44,680 nt of DNA, taken from IMG/VR virus record IMGVR_UViG_3300042319_002630, positions 1 through 44,680 of that record; one strand, written 5' to 3'. The DNA comes from a virus. A program made the position numbers and the translations under genes. The notes under the pieces were generated by a model. It searched no databases and was not told the origin of the DNA. It worked only from the letters and a program-made list of their open reading frames with translations. The stretch's first letter is position 1, and every line of letters begins with the position of its first letter. Below are positions 1-6,747 of the stretch, piece after piece.

Positions 1-2
1 GG

Positions 3-326
3 CCTTGGGGTTATTATCGTGTAATATATGAAGCTGCTAATACAAAAGTAAAAGAACTGGTTGTTGAACCAGGTAAATCATTGAGTATGCAACGACATAG
101 ATTCCGAAAAGAACATTGGCACGTTACAAAAGGCCAGTGTCTGGTTGAAAGTCAAATGGCCAGTGGTTATAAATTGCCAGGTCAAATTCTTGGCCTAAAT
201 CAAACCATCGATATTGGTATCGAAGAATGGCATAAATTAACTAATCCTTATGCCAGTGAATGTAAGATTGTTGAGATACAATACGGAACATATTGTGAAG
301 AAGATGACATAGAGAGGAAAAAATGA
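3..326 (+). CDS. Cupin-domain sugar isomerase-like protein (mannose-6-phosphate isomerase type II C-terminal type), 5' partial
   Basis: The reading frame is open at the left edge of the window and ends with TGA at 326. It begins PWGYYRVIYEA and continues with EPGKSLSMQRH, FRKEHWHV and EIQYGTYCEEDDIER. These are the signature blocks of the cupin half of bifunctional mannose-6-phosphate isomerase/GDP-mannose pyrophosphorylase (AlgA/ManC C-terminus), where the His and Glu residues hold the metal. That domain usually begins just before PWG, so the full gene is probably a stand-alone cupin only slightly longer than what is visible, not the bifunctional enzyme. It overlaps the next gene by 4 bases and heads a sugar-related cluster with a glycosyltransferase and an epimerase. 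Family assignment is firm; the substrate is inferred. Confidence 0.75.
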   Translation, partial: PWGYYRVIYEAANTKVKELVVEPGKSLSMQRHRFRKEHWHVTKGQCLVESQMASGYKLPGQILGLNQTIDIGIEEWHKLTNPYASECKIVEIQYGTYCEEDDIERKK

Positions 327-529
327 GTGACGGTGGAAAAGGAAGTAAACCAAGACCATTTAGTGTAGCACAAGATGAATACAACAATAGATGGGACGCA
401 ATCTTTGCTAGAGATTTGCAAAAAGAGGAAGAATTAAAAAAGAAATTGATGAATCAGCTCGAAGCTGAATCTGACAGACTAGGATTATATAATGAAAGTA
501 GCAATAGTAACACCGACAATCGGAAGTGA
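323..529 (+). CDS. Small conserved phage protein, function unknown
   Basis: A 68-residue protein starting at an ATGA overlap with the upstream cupin gene. The N-terminus MSDGGKGSKPRPFSV followed by YNNRWDAIF resembles a small protein I have seen often in tailed phages; no function is known to me. The second half is a charged Lys/Glu-rich helix. It overlaps the following glycosyltransferase gene by 38 bases in another frame, so translation of the two is probably coupled. No signal peptide or membrane segment is visible. Confidence 0.7.
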   Translation: MSDGGKGSKPRPFSVAQDEYNNRWDAIFARDLQKEEELKKKLMNQLEAESDRLGLYNESSNSNTDNRK

Positions 530-1241
530 ACATCTAGTAAGGTGTGTTGATTCCGTTGATAAACAAACATACAGTGATTTAACACATTATGTTTTTATTG
601 ATGGTGAACAGAGTGAGTTAAGTGTTATTGACAAAATCGAAGGTGCAACCAAAGTAAAAAAGATTGTGCTTGAGGAAAATGTTGGTAAGGGTTGGTATGG
701 ACACCGTGTCTATTCAGCTTGTTCTTTTTTGGTTAATGCCGATGTAATTTGTTATCTAGACGAAGACAATTGGTACGAACCAAATCACGTGGAAAAACTT
801 GTTGATAAAATCAAACAAGGTAATGATTGGGCATATTCGTTAAGGAAAATTTATGATAAAGACGGCAATTTTTTGTGCAATGATGACTGTGAGTCGCTTG
901 GTAAATGGCCTGTATATTTCAATGGTGAAGTATTCCACATTGATACCTCAAGCTTTGCTATTAGGCGTGACATTGCTGTTAGGATTGGGCATGCTTGGTA
1001 CGGCCAATGGGGTGCCGATAGACAGTTTTTTAGTGCGCTGAAGAATCATTTTCCAAAATTTGATTGTTCGAATGATTACACCATGTGTTATAGATTGGAT
1101 GGAAATCCAAATTCAGTAACGCAGGAGTTTTTTGACAAAGGTAATGCTGTGTCTGCTGAGAAATACCCAACAGGTTTTCCGTGGAAACAAAATGTTATCA
1201 AAGAAGAACTTGGTCCGAATATATCATTAATTTTTAGTTAA
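492..1241 (+). CDS. Glycosyltransferase family 2-like protein
   Basis: A 249-residue protein with the start of a GT-A fold: MKVAIVTPTIGSEHLVRCVDS, then YVFIDGE and the acidic YLDEDNWY (Asp90-Glu91-Asp92). The last is the DXD-like motif that binds the metal and nucleotide-sugar. The family transfers sugars from activated donors to glycans, lipids or DNA/protein. A C-terminal WGADRQFF segment fits the acceptor-side loop of GT2 enzymes. It lies between a cupin sugar isomerase and a GalE-like epimerase, so the trio may modify phage DNA or virion proteins, or host surface glycans. Donor and acceptor cannot be read from the sequence. Confidence 0.8.
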   Translation: MKVAIVTPTIGSEHLVRCVDSVDKQTYSDLTHYVFIDGEQSELSVIDKIEGATKVKKIVLEENVGKGWYGHRVYSACSFLVNADVICYLDEDNWYEPNHVEKLVDKIKQGNDWAYSLRKIYDKDGNFLCNDDCESLGKWPVYFNGEVFHIDTSSFAIRRDIAVRIGHAWYGQWGADRQFFSALKNHFPKFDCSNDYTMCYRLDGNPNSVTQEFFDKGNAVSAEKYPTGFPWKQNVIKEELGPNISLIFS

Positions 1242-1242
1242 T

Positions 1243-2181
1243 ATGAGTACAGTATTAGTTACAGGTGCATCGGGTTATCTCGGTTCTCACCTGTGTAAAA
1301 AATTGAAGCGTGAAGGCTTCAATGTCATTGGTTATGATTGTAAACCACCAAAACACCGTTACATGGACATATTCTATGAAGGTGATATTCGCCGAAAAAG
1401 TTCTTTGTTGGATTTATTCTCACGTGTTAAAATTGATACAGTATTTCACCTAGCGGGAAGAATCGAAGTCTCTCAATCGTGGGAATATCCAAATGAATTT
1501 ATGGATGTTAATACAGCAGGCACTTGCAACCTGTTGAATGTGATGACAATGTTCAGAGTGAAAAATATTATATATTCTTCTACTGCAGGCGTCTATGCAC
1601 CAAGTAATAGACCAATTAAAGAGAATGGTAAAATTGCAGAGAATCATCCATATGGTATTTCAAAATACATGGCTGAGACTGCCATTCGTTACTCAAATAT
1701 TAATCACGTAATATTTCGGTATTTTAATCTTGCCGGCGCTGATTTGGATGGAGAAATGGGTGAGTCGCATGATCCCGAGACACATCTAATTCCAAACATC
1801 TTACAAAATCTAAATAGCGTTGAAATATATGGTGATAATTATGAAACACCAGATGGTACGTGCGTCCGTGACTATGTACACGTTTGTGATGTTGCTGAAG
1901 CACATTTTGATGCTTTCAATTATTTACAATCAGGTAAGAAATCTACAACTTTAAATTTGGGTACAGGCCAAGGCGTTTCGGTATTAGAAATGATAAAATT
2001 AGTTTCCGAAATTACCGGTGAATATGTTGACTATGATATATTGCCTAGACGACAAGGTGATCCACCCGTTTTGGTTGCCGATATTAGTCTTGCCGAAAAA
2101 GTCTTGCATTACCGACCTAAACATGATATAATGAGTATTATTACAACAGCAAGTGAATGGCATAAAAATGAGAGCATCTAA
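1243..2181 (+). CDS. galE: NAD-dependent epimerase/dehydratase, UDP-glucose 4-epimerase-like
   Basis: A 312-residue extended short-chain dehydrogenase/reductase. The Rossmann NAD-binding motif TGASGYLG is at residues 7-14, VFHLAG at 67-72, and the catalytic Ser/Thr lies in SSTAGVY near 112-118, with Tyr137 and Lys141 in PYGISK. RYFNLAGAD and DGTCVRDYVHV follow, the hallmarks of UDP-glucose/galactose 4-epimerase. Length is slightly below the usual ~330-340. It starts one base after the glycosyltransferase stop, so they form one unit, and likely supplies a UDP-sugar to that enzyme. Exact sugar specificity is inferred from motifs only. Confidence 0.85.
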   Translation: MSTVLVTGASGYLGSHLCKKLKREGFNVIGYDCKPPKHRYMDIFYEGDIRRKSSLLDLFSRVKIDTVFHLAGRIEVSQSWEYPNEFMDVNTAGTCNLLNVMTMFRVKNIIYSSTAGVYAPSNRPIKENGKIAENHPYGISKYMAETAIRYSNINHVIFRYFNLAGADLDGEMGESHDPETHLIPNILQNLNSVEIYGDNYETPDGTCVRDYVHVCDVAEAHFDAFNYLQSGKKSTTLNLGTGQGVSVLEMIKLVSEITGEYVDYDILPRRQGDPPVLVADISLAEKVLHYRPKHDIMSIITTASEWHKNESI

Positions 2182-2770
2182 TTTAATGAAACAGAGTTTA
2201 ATTGATGATAACATGGATGGCGCAGGTTGGTTTGACATAGTTAACCAACGTTTGTTGGATAACAGCATTCATTTTTTAACGGGTGAAATTAACGAAGAAA
2301 ATATCAATCGTGCTATGCAGTGGATTGTATATGAAAATTTAGACCAAAACGAAGACAGAATGTTGACACTATATGTTAATTCAGTAGGTGGCAATTTGAC
2401 TGATGCATTTGCTTTAATTGATTTGATGAAGCATTCAGCTTTGCCAATTAGAACTATTGGAATTGGCTCTGTTATGAGTGCCGCATTCCTTATCTTTTCT
2501 TCAGGTGAACCAGGTCATAGATACATTGCTAAGAATACGTCTTGCATGTGTCACCAATATTCCGATGAAATTCAAGGTAAATTCCACGATATCAAGTCTG
2601 AGATGATTGAAGCTGATTACACAAACCAACGCATGTTAAATTTGTTGGTTGAAAACACACAACTTACAGAACGAGAAGTTAAAAAGAAGTTGTTGCCTGC
2701 TACAGACATTTGGTTGCAGCCACAAGAATTGGTTGAACTTAACGTGGCGGATCGTATTTTCGGAGCATGA
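2168..2770 (+). CDS. clpP: ClpP-like serine protease
   Basis: A 200-residue ClpP/crotonase-fold protease. With ATG 2168 as start (a GTG at 2153 is possible but deeper inside galE), Ser104 in GSVMSAAF is the nucleophile. His129 in NTSCMCHQYS is the general base, and LYVNSVGGNLTDA forms the oxyanion-loop strand. Cellular ClpP is a tetradecameric peptidase fed by ClpX/ClpA. Phage copies may instead act as head-maturation proteases or reprogram host proteolysis. The location beside sugar genes, not head genes, argues weakly against a prohead role. It overlaps galE by 14 bases and the next small gene by 4 (ATGA). Confidence 0.85.
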   Translation: MRASNLMKQSLIDDNMDGAGWFDIVNQRLLDNSIHFLTGEINEENINRAMQWIVYENLDQNEDRMLTLYVNSVGGNLTDAFALIDLMKHSALPIRTIGIGSVMSAAFLIFSSGEPGHRYIAKNTSCMCHQYSDEIQGKFHDIKSEMIEADYTNQRMLNLLVENTQLTEREVKKKLLPATDIWLQPQELVELNVADRIFGA

Positions 2771-2946
2771 TGCAAATGTTGGTCGCTGGAAATAAACCTC
2801 AGAAAATTCAAAAAACGAAGTTTAGAAAAAATGCAGAATCTGAGAAGTATAGTAATAAACATAAACACCACGATAAGAGTACCTATCGTCTTTTAAAACA
2901 GGAAGAAGAATATGAGCTTGAAAACAGACATACAAAGAGAAATTGA
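2767..2946 (+). CDS. Small basic protein, function unknown
   Basis: A 59-residue reading frame starting MMQMLVAGNKPQKI at an ATGA overlap with the ClpP-like gene and ending RHTKRN. It is very rich in Lys, His, Asn and Glu, with no hydrophobic segment. The ATGA overlap and the ordered operon support it as a real gene. It overlaps the next small gene by 35 bases in another frame. I do not recognise a family; a nucleic-acid-binding role would be a guess from charge alone. Confidence 0.5.
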   Translation: MMQMLVAGNKPQKIQKTKFRKNAESEKYSNKHKHHDKSTYRLLKQEEEYELENRHTKRN

Positions 2947-3091
2947 TAATCTTGAAATAAGATTGAAAGATAATACCAATTCTTTGCAACAATTAAAAGA
3001 AATCAAAAGCAAATTAGAACGTGTTAAGTTATCTGAGTTTGAAGAAGACTTGAAAGAAGAACAGAACCAACAAATTTTATTAAAAGGTTAA
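2912..3091 (+). CDS. Small coiled-coil protein, function unknown
   Basis: A 59-residue protein beginning MSLKTDIQREIDNLEIR, preceded by a good ribosome-binding site (AGGAAGAAG at 2900-2908). Leu and Ile recur at heptad-like spacing through almost the whole length (IDNLEIRL, SLQQLKEIKSKLERV, FEEDLKEE), predicting one long coiled coil. It ends one base before the next ATG. No family is recognised; such short coiled coils in phages are often adaptor or inhibitor proteins, but that is not shown here. Confidence 0.6.
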   Translation: MSLKTDIQREIDNLEIRLKDNTNSLQQLKEIKSKLERVKLSEFEEDLKEEQNQQILLKG

Positions 3092-3092
3092 T

Positions 3093-3542
3093 ATGTCAAA
3101 TAAATCATGGATACTTGAAGTGAATAGAACAACTGGCACTGACGATTATTTCATCGAATTGAATGATGAAATTTTGGCAGAAACTGGTTTTAAAATTGGT
3201 GATGAATTGGAATGGGCTGACCGTGGTGATGGCAGTTGGTCATTAAAGAAAAAAGAAGAAAAGTCTTGGGTGATGGTTGAAGCTGTACACACATTTCGTA
3301 TGCGGTACATGGTTGAAGTACCTGCTGAACATCCAGAATATGCACTTGATACAGTTACAATGGATGCTGCCAAAGAATTCTCACAAGAGTTTATTGGCCA
3401 ACAAATTGTGTCACATCGTGTTATTTCAGAAGAAGATGCTTTGAAACTATGTGATGTTGATAATTATTATTGTGCAAAGTGGGACAATCAAAAGAAAATA
3501 GAAACCTTCTTTACAGAAGAAGGATTTGAACGTGAAGATTGA
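3093..3542 (+). CDS. AbrB/SpoVT-like domain protein, phage-conserved
   Basis: A 149-residue protein. Residues ~1-55 (WILEVNRTTGTDDYFIEL, then ILAETGFKIGDELEWADR and GSWSLKKK) match the swapped-hairpin AbrB/SpoVT pattern of a hydrophobic strand, a turn around GxKxGDxLEW, and a second strand. This fold is used in transition-state regulators and antitoxins. The second half (HTFRMRYMVEVP and a Cys-containing tail) is a conserved phage domain of unknown role. It may be a DNA-binding regulator, but no operator is visible. It starts right after the coiled-coil gene and overlaps the next gene by 11 bases. Confidence 0.6.
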   Translation: MSNKSWILEVNRTTGTDDYFIELNDEILAETGFKIGDELEWADRGDGSWSLKKKEEKSWVMVEAVHTFRMRYMVEVPAEHPEYALDTVTMDAAKEFSQEFIGQQIVSHRVISEEDALKLCDVDNYYCAKWDNQKKIETFFTEEGFERED

Positions 3543-3714
3543 TGAATGTGCTGTGATGCAAATTTGTATTGAACGTGGTGCTCTTGAAGGACTAAAACGT
3601 TGTCACGAACATAATGAGATGGATGAATATAGAGTTGTTCACGAAATCAGCAATTGTATTATGGAAGAAATCTTAATGTGTTTCAAATTTAACAGTGACG
3701 AAATAGTTGCGTAA
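3532..3714 (+). CDS. Small protein, function unknown
   Basis: A 60-residue protein of the form MKIDECAVMQICIERG...EEILMCFKFNSDEIVA. I chose GTG at 3532 because an AGAAGGA ribosome-binding site lies 8 bases upstream; a TTG at 3526 is the alternative. Four cysteines are present (residues 6, 12, 22, 40) but not in a standard zinc-binding spacing. It overlaps the preceding gene by 11 bases. No family is recognised. Confidence 0.5.
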   Translation: MKIDECAVMQICIERGALEGLKRCHEHNEMDEYRVVHEISNCIMEEILMCFKFNSDEIVA

Positions 3715-3728
3715 AAACAACAGTAGGC

Positions 3729-3757
3729 TTGCTTAATAATATCGGTAGTGTTATAAT
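3729..3757 (+). promoter_or_regulatory. sigma70-like promoter
   Basis: TTGCTT at 3729-3734 and TATAAT at 3752-3757, with a 17-base spacer. The -10 box is perfect. The expected start point falls at about 3764, on the A of the ATG of the next gene, so the transcript may be leaderless. Confidence 0.65.
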
Positions 3758-3763
3758 AGCATT

Positions 3764-4117
3764 ATGATGTTATTTGTACACAATCGTTCAAAACGTAAAA
3801 AACCAACAGCCAAAAAACTGGCTGAATATCAGGCATGGTTGGATAAAATCAATTCTATGCCGCCACCATCAGGTAATACTAAAGTACTCAAAACAAATTT
3901 GAATACAAATGTACTACCTGAGTTAAAACCGCCTGCTGGTCGGGAAACTGTCCGTTATCCTAGTCTAAGTACTGGTGGGGGTATGGCAACAAAACCAGTC
4001 GTTGGTAAAGTATATACTGGCTCGGCCATGAAAGGTATTGGCACCTTGCATAAAAGTAATGCTGTTCCGATTTTCTCGGCCGAAGAAGCAATCGACCAAG
4101 CCAATATGCGGAGATAA
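3764..4117 (+). CDS. Hypothetical Pro/Lys-rich protein
   Basis: A 117-residue protein starting MMLFVHNRSKRKKPTAKK, with a basic N-terminus and a low-complexity middle rich in Pro, Thr and Gly (SMPPPSGNTKVLK, STGGGMATKP). The C-terminal SNAVPIFSAEEAIDQANMRR is the most ordered part and resembles the tail of a small phage protein common in environmental T4-like phages. No ribosome-binding site precedes the ATG; the promoter at 3729-3757 would start transcription at the ATG itself. Function unknown. Confidence 0.6.
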   Translation: MMLFVHNRSKRKKPTAKKLAEYQAWLDKINSMPPPSGNTKVLKTNLNTNVLPELKPPAGRETVRYPSLSTGGGMATKPVVGKVYTGSAMKGIGTLHKSNAVPIFSAEEAIDQANMRR

Positions 4118-4118
4118 T

Positions 4119-4247
4119 ATGGAGATATATCTATCAACCGTTTCAATATTCGCCTTGGGTGCGTTCCTAGGCGCTCTGGTGGGTCGTTCCGTAACGTTCG
4201 GAATCATGGGATTAGTACTCCTGGTGATATTAATACTTAAGTACTAG
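4119..4247 (+). CDS. Small membrane protein
   Basis: A 42-residue protein starting at ATG 4119 (GGAGA at 4110-4114 as ribosome-binding site, overlapping the end of the gene upstream). It has two hydrophobic stretches (STVSIFALGAFLGALVG and TFGIMGLVLLVILILKY) split by a short polar turn with Arg, predicting a helical hairpin or a single long membrane helix. A longer frame upstream exists but is an out-of-frame extension over the previous gene. Role unknown; holin-like size but no other support. Confidence 0.6.
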   Translation: MEIYLSTVSIFALGAFLGALVGRSVTFGIMGLVLLVILILKY

Positions 4248-4279
4248 TGTTGTATTTGTGCAACATAGTCAAAAACCGC

Positions 4280-4307
4280 TTGACAATTGTACCGAAACCT
4301 GTATAAT
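4280..4307 (+). promoter_or_regulatory. Consensus sigma70 promoter
   Basis: TTGACA at 4280-4285 and TATAAT at 4302-4307, spacer 16. Both boxes match the consensus exactly. Expected start near 4314 leaves a short leader with AAAGGA (4326-4331) ahead of ATG 4341. Expected to be used by unmodified host polymerase, so an early promoter. Confidence 0.85.
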
Positions 4308-4340
4308 GGATTCTGTTGAGTTGATAAAGGACACATTGTT

Positions 4341-5090
4341 ATGAAACTGCTTTCTACTGGTAACCCCAAAATCCTTAAAGGATTGGCTGAAGGTTACAAT
4401 ACCTATATTTTGCATTTGGCACCAGCTGATTTGTCAGGTTATGAAACGTGTGCTAAGCGTACCGCTGGTTGCACAGCTGCTTGTTTGAATACAGCTGGCC
4501 GTGGCGGTATGTTCAAAAAAGGCGAAACTACCAACGTTATTCAAAAAGCACGTATCCGCAAAACACAAATGTTTTTCGAAGAGCGCATGTATTTTATGAA
4601 TTGGTTAGTTAAAGATATTGAATTGGCTATTAAGCAAAGTGCCAATAAAGATTTAGTTCCAGTTATTCGTTTAAATGGTACTAGCGACCTTGCTTGGGAA
4701 AAGTATGAGGTTGTCCGTAATGGTAAATTATACCGTAATATTTTTGAAGCGTTTGAACGTATCCAATTTTATGATTATACCAAAATACTTGGTCGTAAAG
4801 TAAAAAATATTCCTAATTATCACCTGACATTTTCTGCCGCTGATGGTAATGATAATGATGTATTATCAGCTATGACACAAGGTTATAATGTTGCTGTTGT
4901 TTTTGGTATTAAAAAAGGTTCGCCGATGCCAGAAACTTATAAGTTCCGTTCCGTTTTTAATGGTGATGATTCTGATTTGCGTTTTTTAGATCCGAAAGAT
5001 TCAGTTATCGGTTTGTATGCTAAAGGTAAAGCCAAAAAAGATACAACCGGTTTTGTAAAATATCCAGTTATTATGTTGAAAGCTGCTTAA
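4341..5090 (+). CDS. Phage Gp88-like protein
   Basis: A 249-residue protein similar to the 'gene product 88' family of phages: LLSTGNPKILKG, then a cysteine cluster C37-AKRTAG-C44-TAA-C48 running into LNTAGRGG, and VIRLNGTSDLAWE in the middle. The family is widespread in phages and its biochemical role is not established to my knowledge. The three clustered cysteines suggest a metal or iron-sulfur site (inference). It has its own perfect sigma70-like promoter, suggesting strong early expression. The C-terminal part contains FSAADGNDNDV and CDS-end TGFVKYPVIMLKAA. Confidence 0.75.
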   Translation: MKLLSTGNPKILKGLAEGYNTYILHLAPADLSGYETCAKRTAGCTAACLNTAGRGGMFKKGETTNVIQKARIRKTQMFFEERMYFMNWLVKDIELAIKQSANKDLVPVIRLNGTSDLAWEKYEVVRNGKLYRNIFEAFERIQFYDYTKILGRKVKNIPNYHLTFSAADGNDNDVLSAMTQGYNVAVVFGIKKGSPMPETYKFRSVFNGDDSDLRFLDPKDSVIGLYAKGKAKKDTTGFVKYPVIMLKAA

Positions 5091-5344
5091 TGATTATCAA
5101 TTTTGAAGAAAACAAGATGTTTGATAAATTTAATATTAATGGTAAAACGGCTCTTTATCACAGAGTGCCAATTCAATTGTTAGGTCTTTTTAGAAGTGAA
5201 ATGTCAAATCAAAATAAATTTTTCAAAGTGAGATATCGTGGTCCTCGAGCTAATACTCCTTCAGCCCGTTATCGTTCAGCTGCGTCTAAGCAATCAACTT
5301 GTTTAAAACAGGACGCCACACACTTTTCAGCTTATACTTATTAA
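5090..5344 (+). CDS. Hypothetical protein
   Basis: An 84-residue protein starting MIINFEENKMFDKF at a TAATG overlap with the Gp88-like gene. It has a basic C-terminal half (RYRGPRANTPSARYRSA), mildly suggestive of nucleic-acid binding. An internal ATG at 5117 is an alternative start. No family recognised; likely cotranscribed from the promoter at 4280. Confidence 0.5.
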   Translation: MIINFEENKMFDKFNINGKTALYHRVPIQLLGLFRSEMSNQNKFFKVRYRGPRANTPSARYRSAASKQSTCLKQDATHFSAYTY

Positions 5345-5355
5345 GGAATATTAAA

Positions 5356-5760
5356 ATGACAATGCCTGCTGGCAAATATTATGTTGGTGATTTATGTTAT
5401 GTAATGACCGATGAAGAATGGGAAGAATTTTGTGGTATCACCATTGACGGCAATAAATGTATAGATGGTGAGTTCCAACTAAGCGATGGCCGCCGGTTTG
5501 CAACATACGGCACCGCTTATGGTGATGGCACTTACCAAGATTATGATGGTGATTCATATTCGGTGGATGCTGGATTAATTGGTTGCATTTTGGTTAGTGA
5601 TATCAAAGCAAATAATTATGATAATCTACTAGACCTTGGTTGTATTGAAGATTTTGATTCACCATTTGTCACCTGTGGTGGCCGTGGTACAAAAGATTGG
5701 GATGGTGTGATTCAGTTTGGTCACATTATGATTGAAACAAACCCTATTGAGGAATATTAA
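5356..5760 (+). CDS. Conserved phage protein, function unknown
   Basis: A 134-residue acidic protein starting MTMPAGKYYVGDLCYVM with EEWEEF following. I chose ATG 5356 because AAGGA precedes it (5344-5348); an upstream in-frame start would overlap the previous gene. The GKYYVGDLCY opening and later GGRGTKDWDG resemble a widespread phage/bacterial orphan family whose role is unknown to me. The leader GGAATATTAAAATG is repeated exactly before the next gene, suggesting a shared translation signal or a past duplication. Confidence 0.65.
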   Translation: MTMPAGKYYVGDLCYVMTDEEWEEFCGITIDGNKCIDGEFQLSDGRRFATYGTAYGDGTYQDYDGDSYSVDAGLIGCILVSDIKANNYDNLLDLGCIEDFDSPFVTCGGRGTKDWDGVIQFGHIMIETNPIEEY

Positions 5761-5761
5761 A

Positions 5762-6142
5762 ATGGGAACACGTAGTTTGACTTTTGTTTACGATGGTGAC
5801 AAACCTATTATCAATATGTACCGTCAATATGATGGTTATCTGGAAGGTCATGGCCAAGAATTGGCTGATTTTTTGATTTCAGGTAAAATGGTTAATGGTT
5901 ACTCTGATACAAAAACAATACAATTTAATGGTATGGGTTGCCTTGCAGCTCAATTGATTGCCTATTTTAAACATACCGTTGGTGGTTTTTATATTCATGC
6001 TGTTACCGATACCGATTGCTGCCAAGAATATGAGTATCACGTTTTCGAGGATAAAGTGGTAGTTCAAAATCCAGGTGAAGTGATTTTCTCTGGCACATGG
6101 CAAGACTTTAAAGATTTTTGTTGCTCAAAGGCAACAATTTAA
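5762..6142 (+). CDS. Conserved phage protein, function unknown
   Basis: A 126-residue protein starting MGTRSLTFVYDGDKPIIN, ATG one base after the previous stop. The pattern of an initial TRSLTFVYD strand followed by IINMYRQYDGYLEGHGQEL and GMGCLAAQLIAYFK is typical of a small family found in many phages and some bacteria; function is not known to me. Several Cys occur late (DTDCCQEYEY, FCCS). The upstream sequence GGAATATTAAAATG is identical to that before the preceding gene. Confidence 0.7.
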   Translation: MGTRSLTFVYDGDKPIINMYRQYDGYLEGHGQELADFLISGKMVNGYSDTKTIQFNGMGCLAAQLIAYFKHTVGGFYIHAVTDTDCCQEYEYHVFEDKVVVQNPGEVIFSGTWQDFKDFCCSKATI

Positions 6143-6163
6143 CGGCAAACATGGCGATGCCGC

Positions 6164-6191
6164 TTGACAAATTCGCCTCAAAGTGTATAAT
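6164..6191 (+). promoter_or_regulatory. Consensus sigma70 promoter
   Basis: TTGACA at 6164-6169 and TATAAT at 6186-6191, spacer 16, both perfect. A CGGCA...TGCCG inverted repeat (6143-6147 with 6158-6162) sits directly upstream of the -35 box and may end the previous transcript or bind a regulator. ATG of the next gene is at 6219, preceded by AAGG. Confidence 0.85.
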
Positions 6192-6218
6192 TAAACTATT
6201 GAAACTAAGGAATATATT

Positions 6219-6623
6219 ATGTCCAAAACTGTAAAACTAAAACCTTTCGAAAAACTTTTGACATTGATGGTCTCAGGCGAACCTGTGACTAAAGATGAAA
6301 TTGATGCCCAACTTGGTTCTGAAATCTATATGTACCGATTGTCAACATACATTTGGCACATTAAGACAATTGCCAATGGCACAGTTCGTGCGATTAAAGA
6401 TGGCCGCCAAGTTGTTGGCTATCAGTTGATTAATGTCAAAGAAGTTAAAGCTTACTTGACCACAATTGGTATTGCCGAGTCAACATGGGTTCCTGGTCAA
6501 AAGGTTAAAAAACCTTCTACAGCCAAACTGGTTGCTCAGACTGGTGCTACACCAATGCCAACCATTGTTGAACCTGTTGCCGAAGAAGTTGAAGTAAATG
6601 AAACTGTCGAACAGACTGATTGA
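6219..6623 (+). CDS. Hypothetical protein, possible winged-helix DNA-binding protein
   Basis: A 134-residue protein. Residues ~8-75 (FEKLLTLMVSGEPVTKDEID, then SEIYMYRLSTYIWHIKTI and GRQVVGYQLINV) resemble a winged helix: a helix, a turn, a recognition helix and a beta wing, as in small phage regulators. The C-terminus is an acidic disordered tail (PTIVEPVAEEVEVNETVEQ). It is the first gene behind the perfect promoter at 6164. A regulator role is inferred from shape only. Confidence 0.6.
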   Translation: MSKTVKLKPFEKLLTLMVSGEPVTKDEIDAQLGSEIYMYRLSTYIWHIKTIANGTVRAIKDGRQVVGYQLINVKEVKAYLTTIGIAESTWVPGQKVKKPSTAKLVAQTGATPMPTIVEPVAEEVEVNETVEQTD

Positions 6624-6747
6624 TTTTATAGAAGACTTGCGTAACGACATTCAATCCACGGCATTTGTATGTGCCGTGGTTTTAATCAATGGTTCTTTTC
6701 TTTATGCAATTGCTTTAGCTTTATATGAATATTTTTTATCTCGATAA
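6598..6747 (+). CDS. Possible small membrane protein overlapping both neighbours
   Basis: A 49-residue frame MKLSNRLIDFIEDLRNDI... with a hydrophobic stretch STAFVCAVVLINGSFLYAIA, a credible single membrane helix. It overlaps the end of the upstream gene by 26 bases and the start of the downstream gene by 23. A stable hairpin followed by TTTT (6656-6683) lies inside it, which could instead mark a terminator in noncoding DNA. No clear ribosome-binding site. Uncertain. Confidence 0.35.
   Translation: MKLSNRLIDFIEDLRNDIQSTAFVCAVVLINGSFLYAIALALYEYFLSR
6656..6683 (+). terminator. Probable rho-independent terminator
   Basis: CCACGGCA (6656-6663) and TGCCGTGG (6672-6679) form a perfect 8-pair stem with an 8-base loop, followed by TTTT. 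The T-run is short. It lies after the gene at 6219-6623, which has its own promoter, so it would close that transcript. It competes with the reading of 6598-6747 as coding. Confidence 0.55.

Noticed and set aside
3955-4207. Two minus-strand frames under the small genes near 4 kb
   Set aside because: Antisense to better-supported plus-strand genes with a promoter and ribosome-binding site; no start signals on the minus strand.
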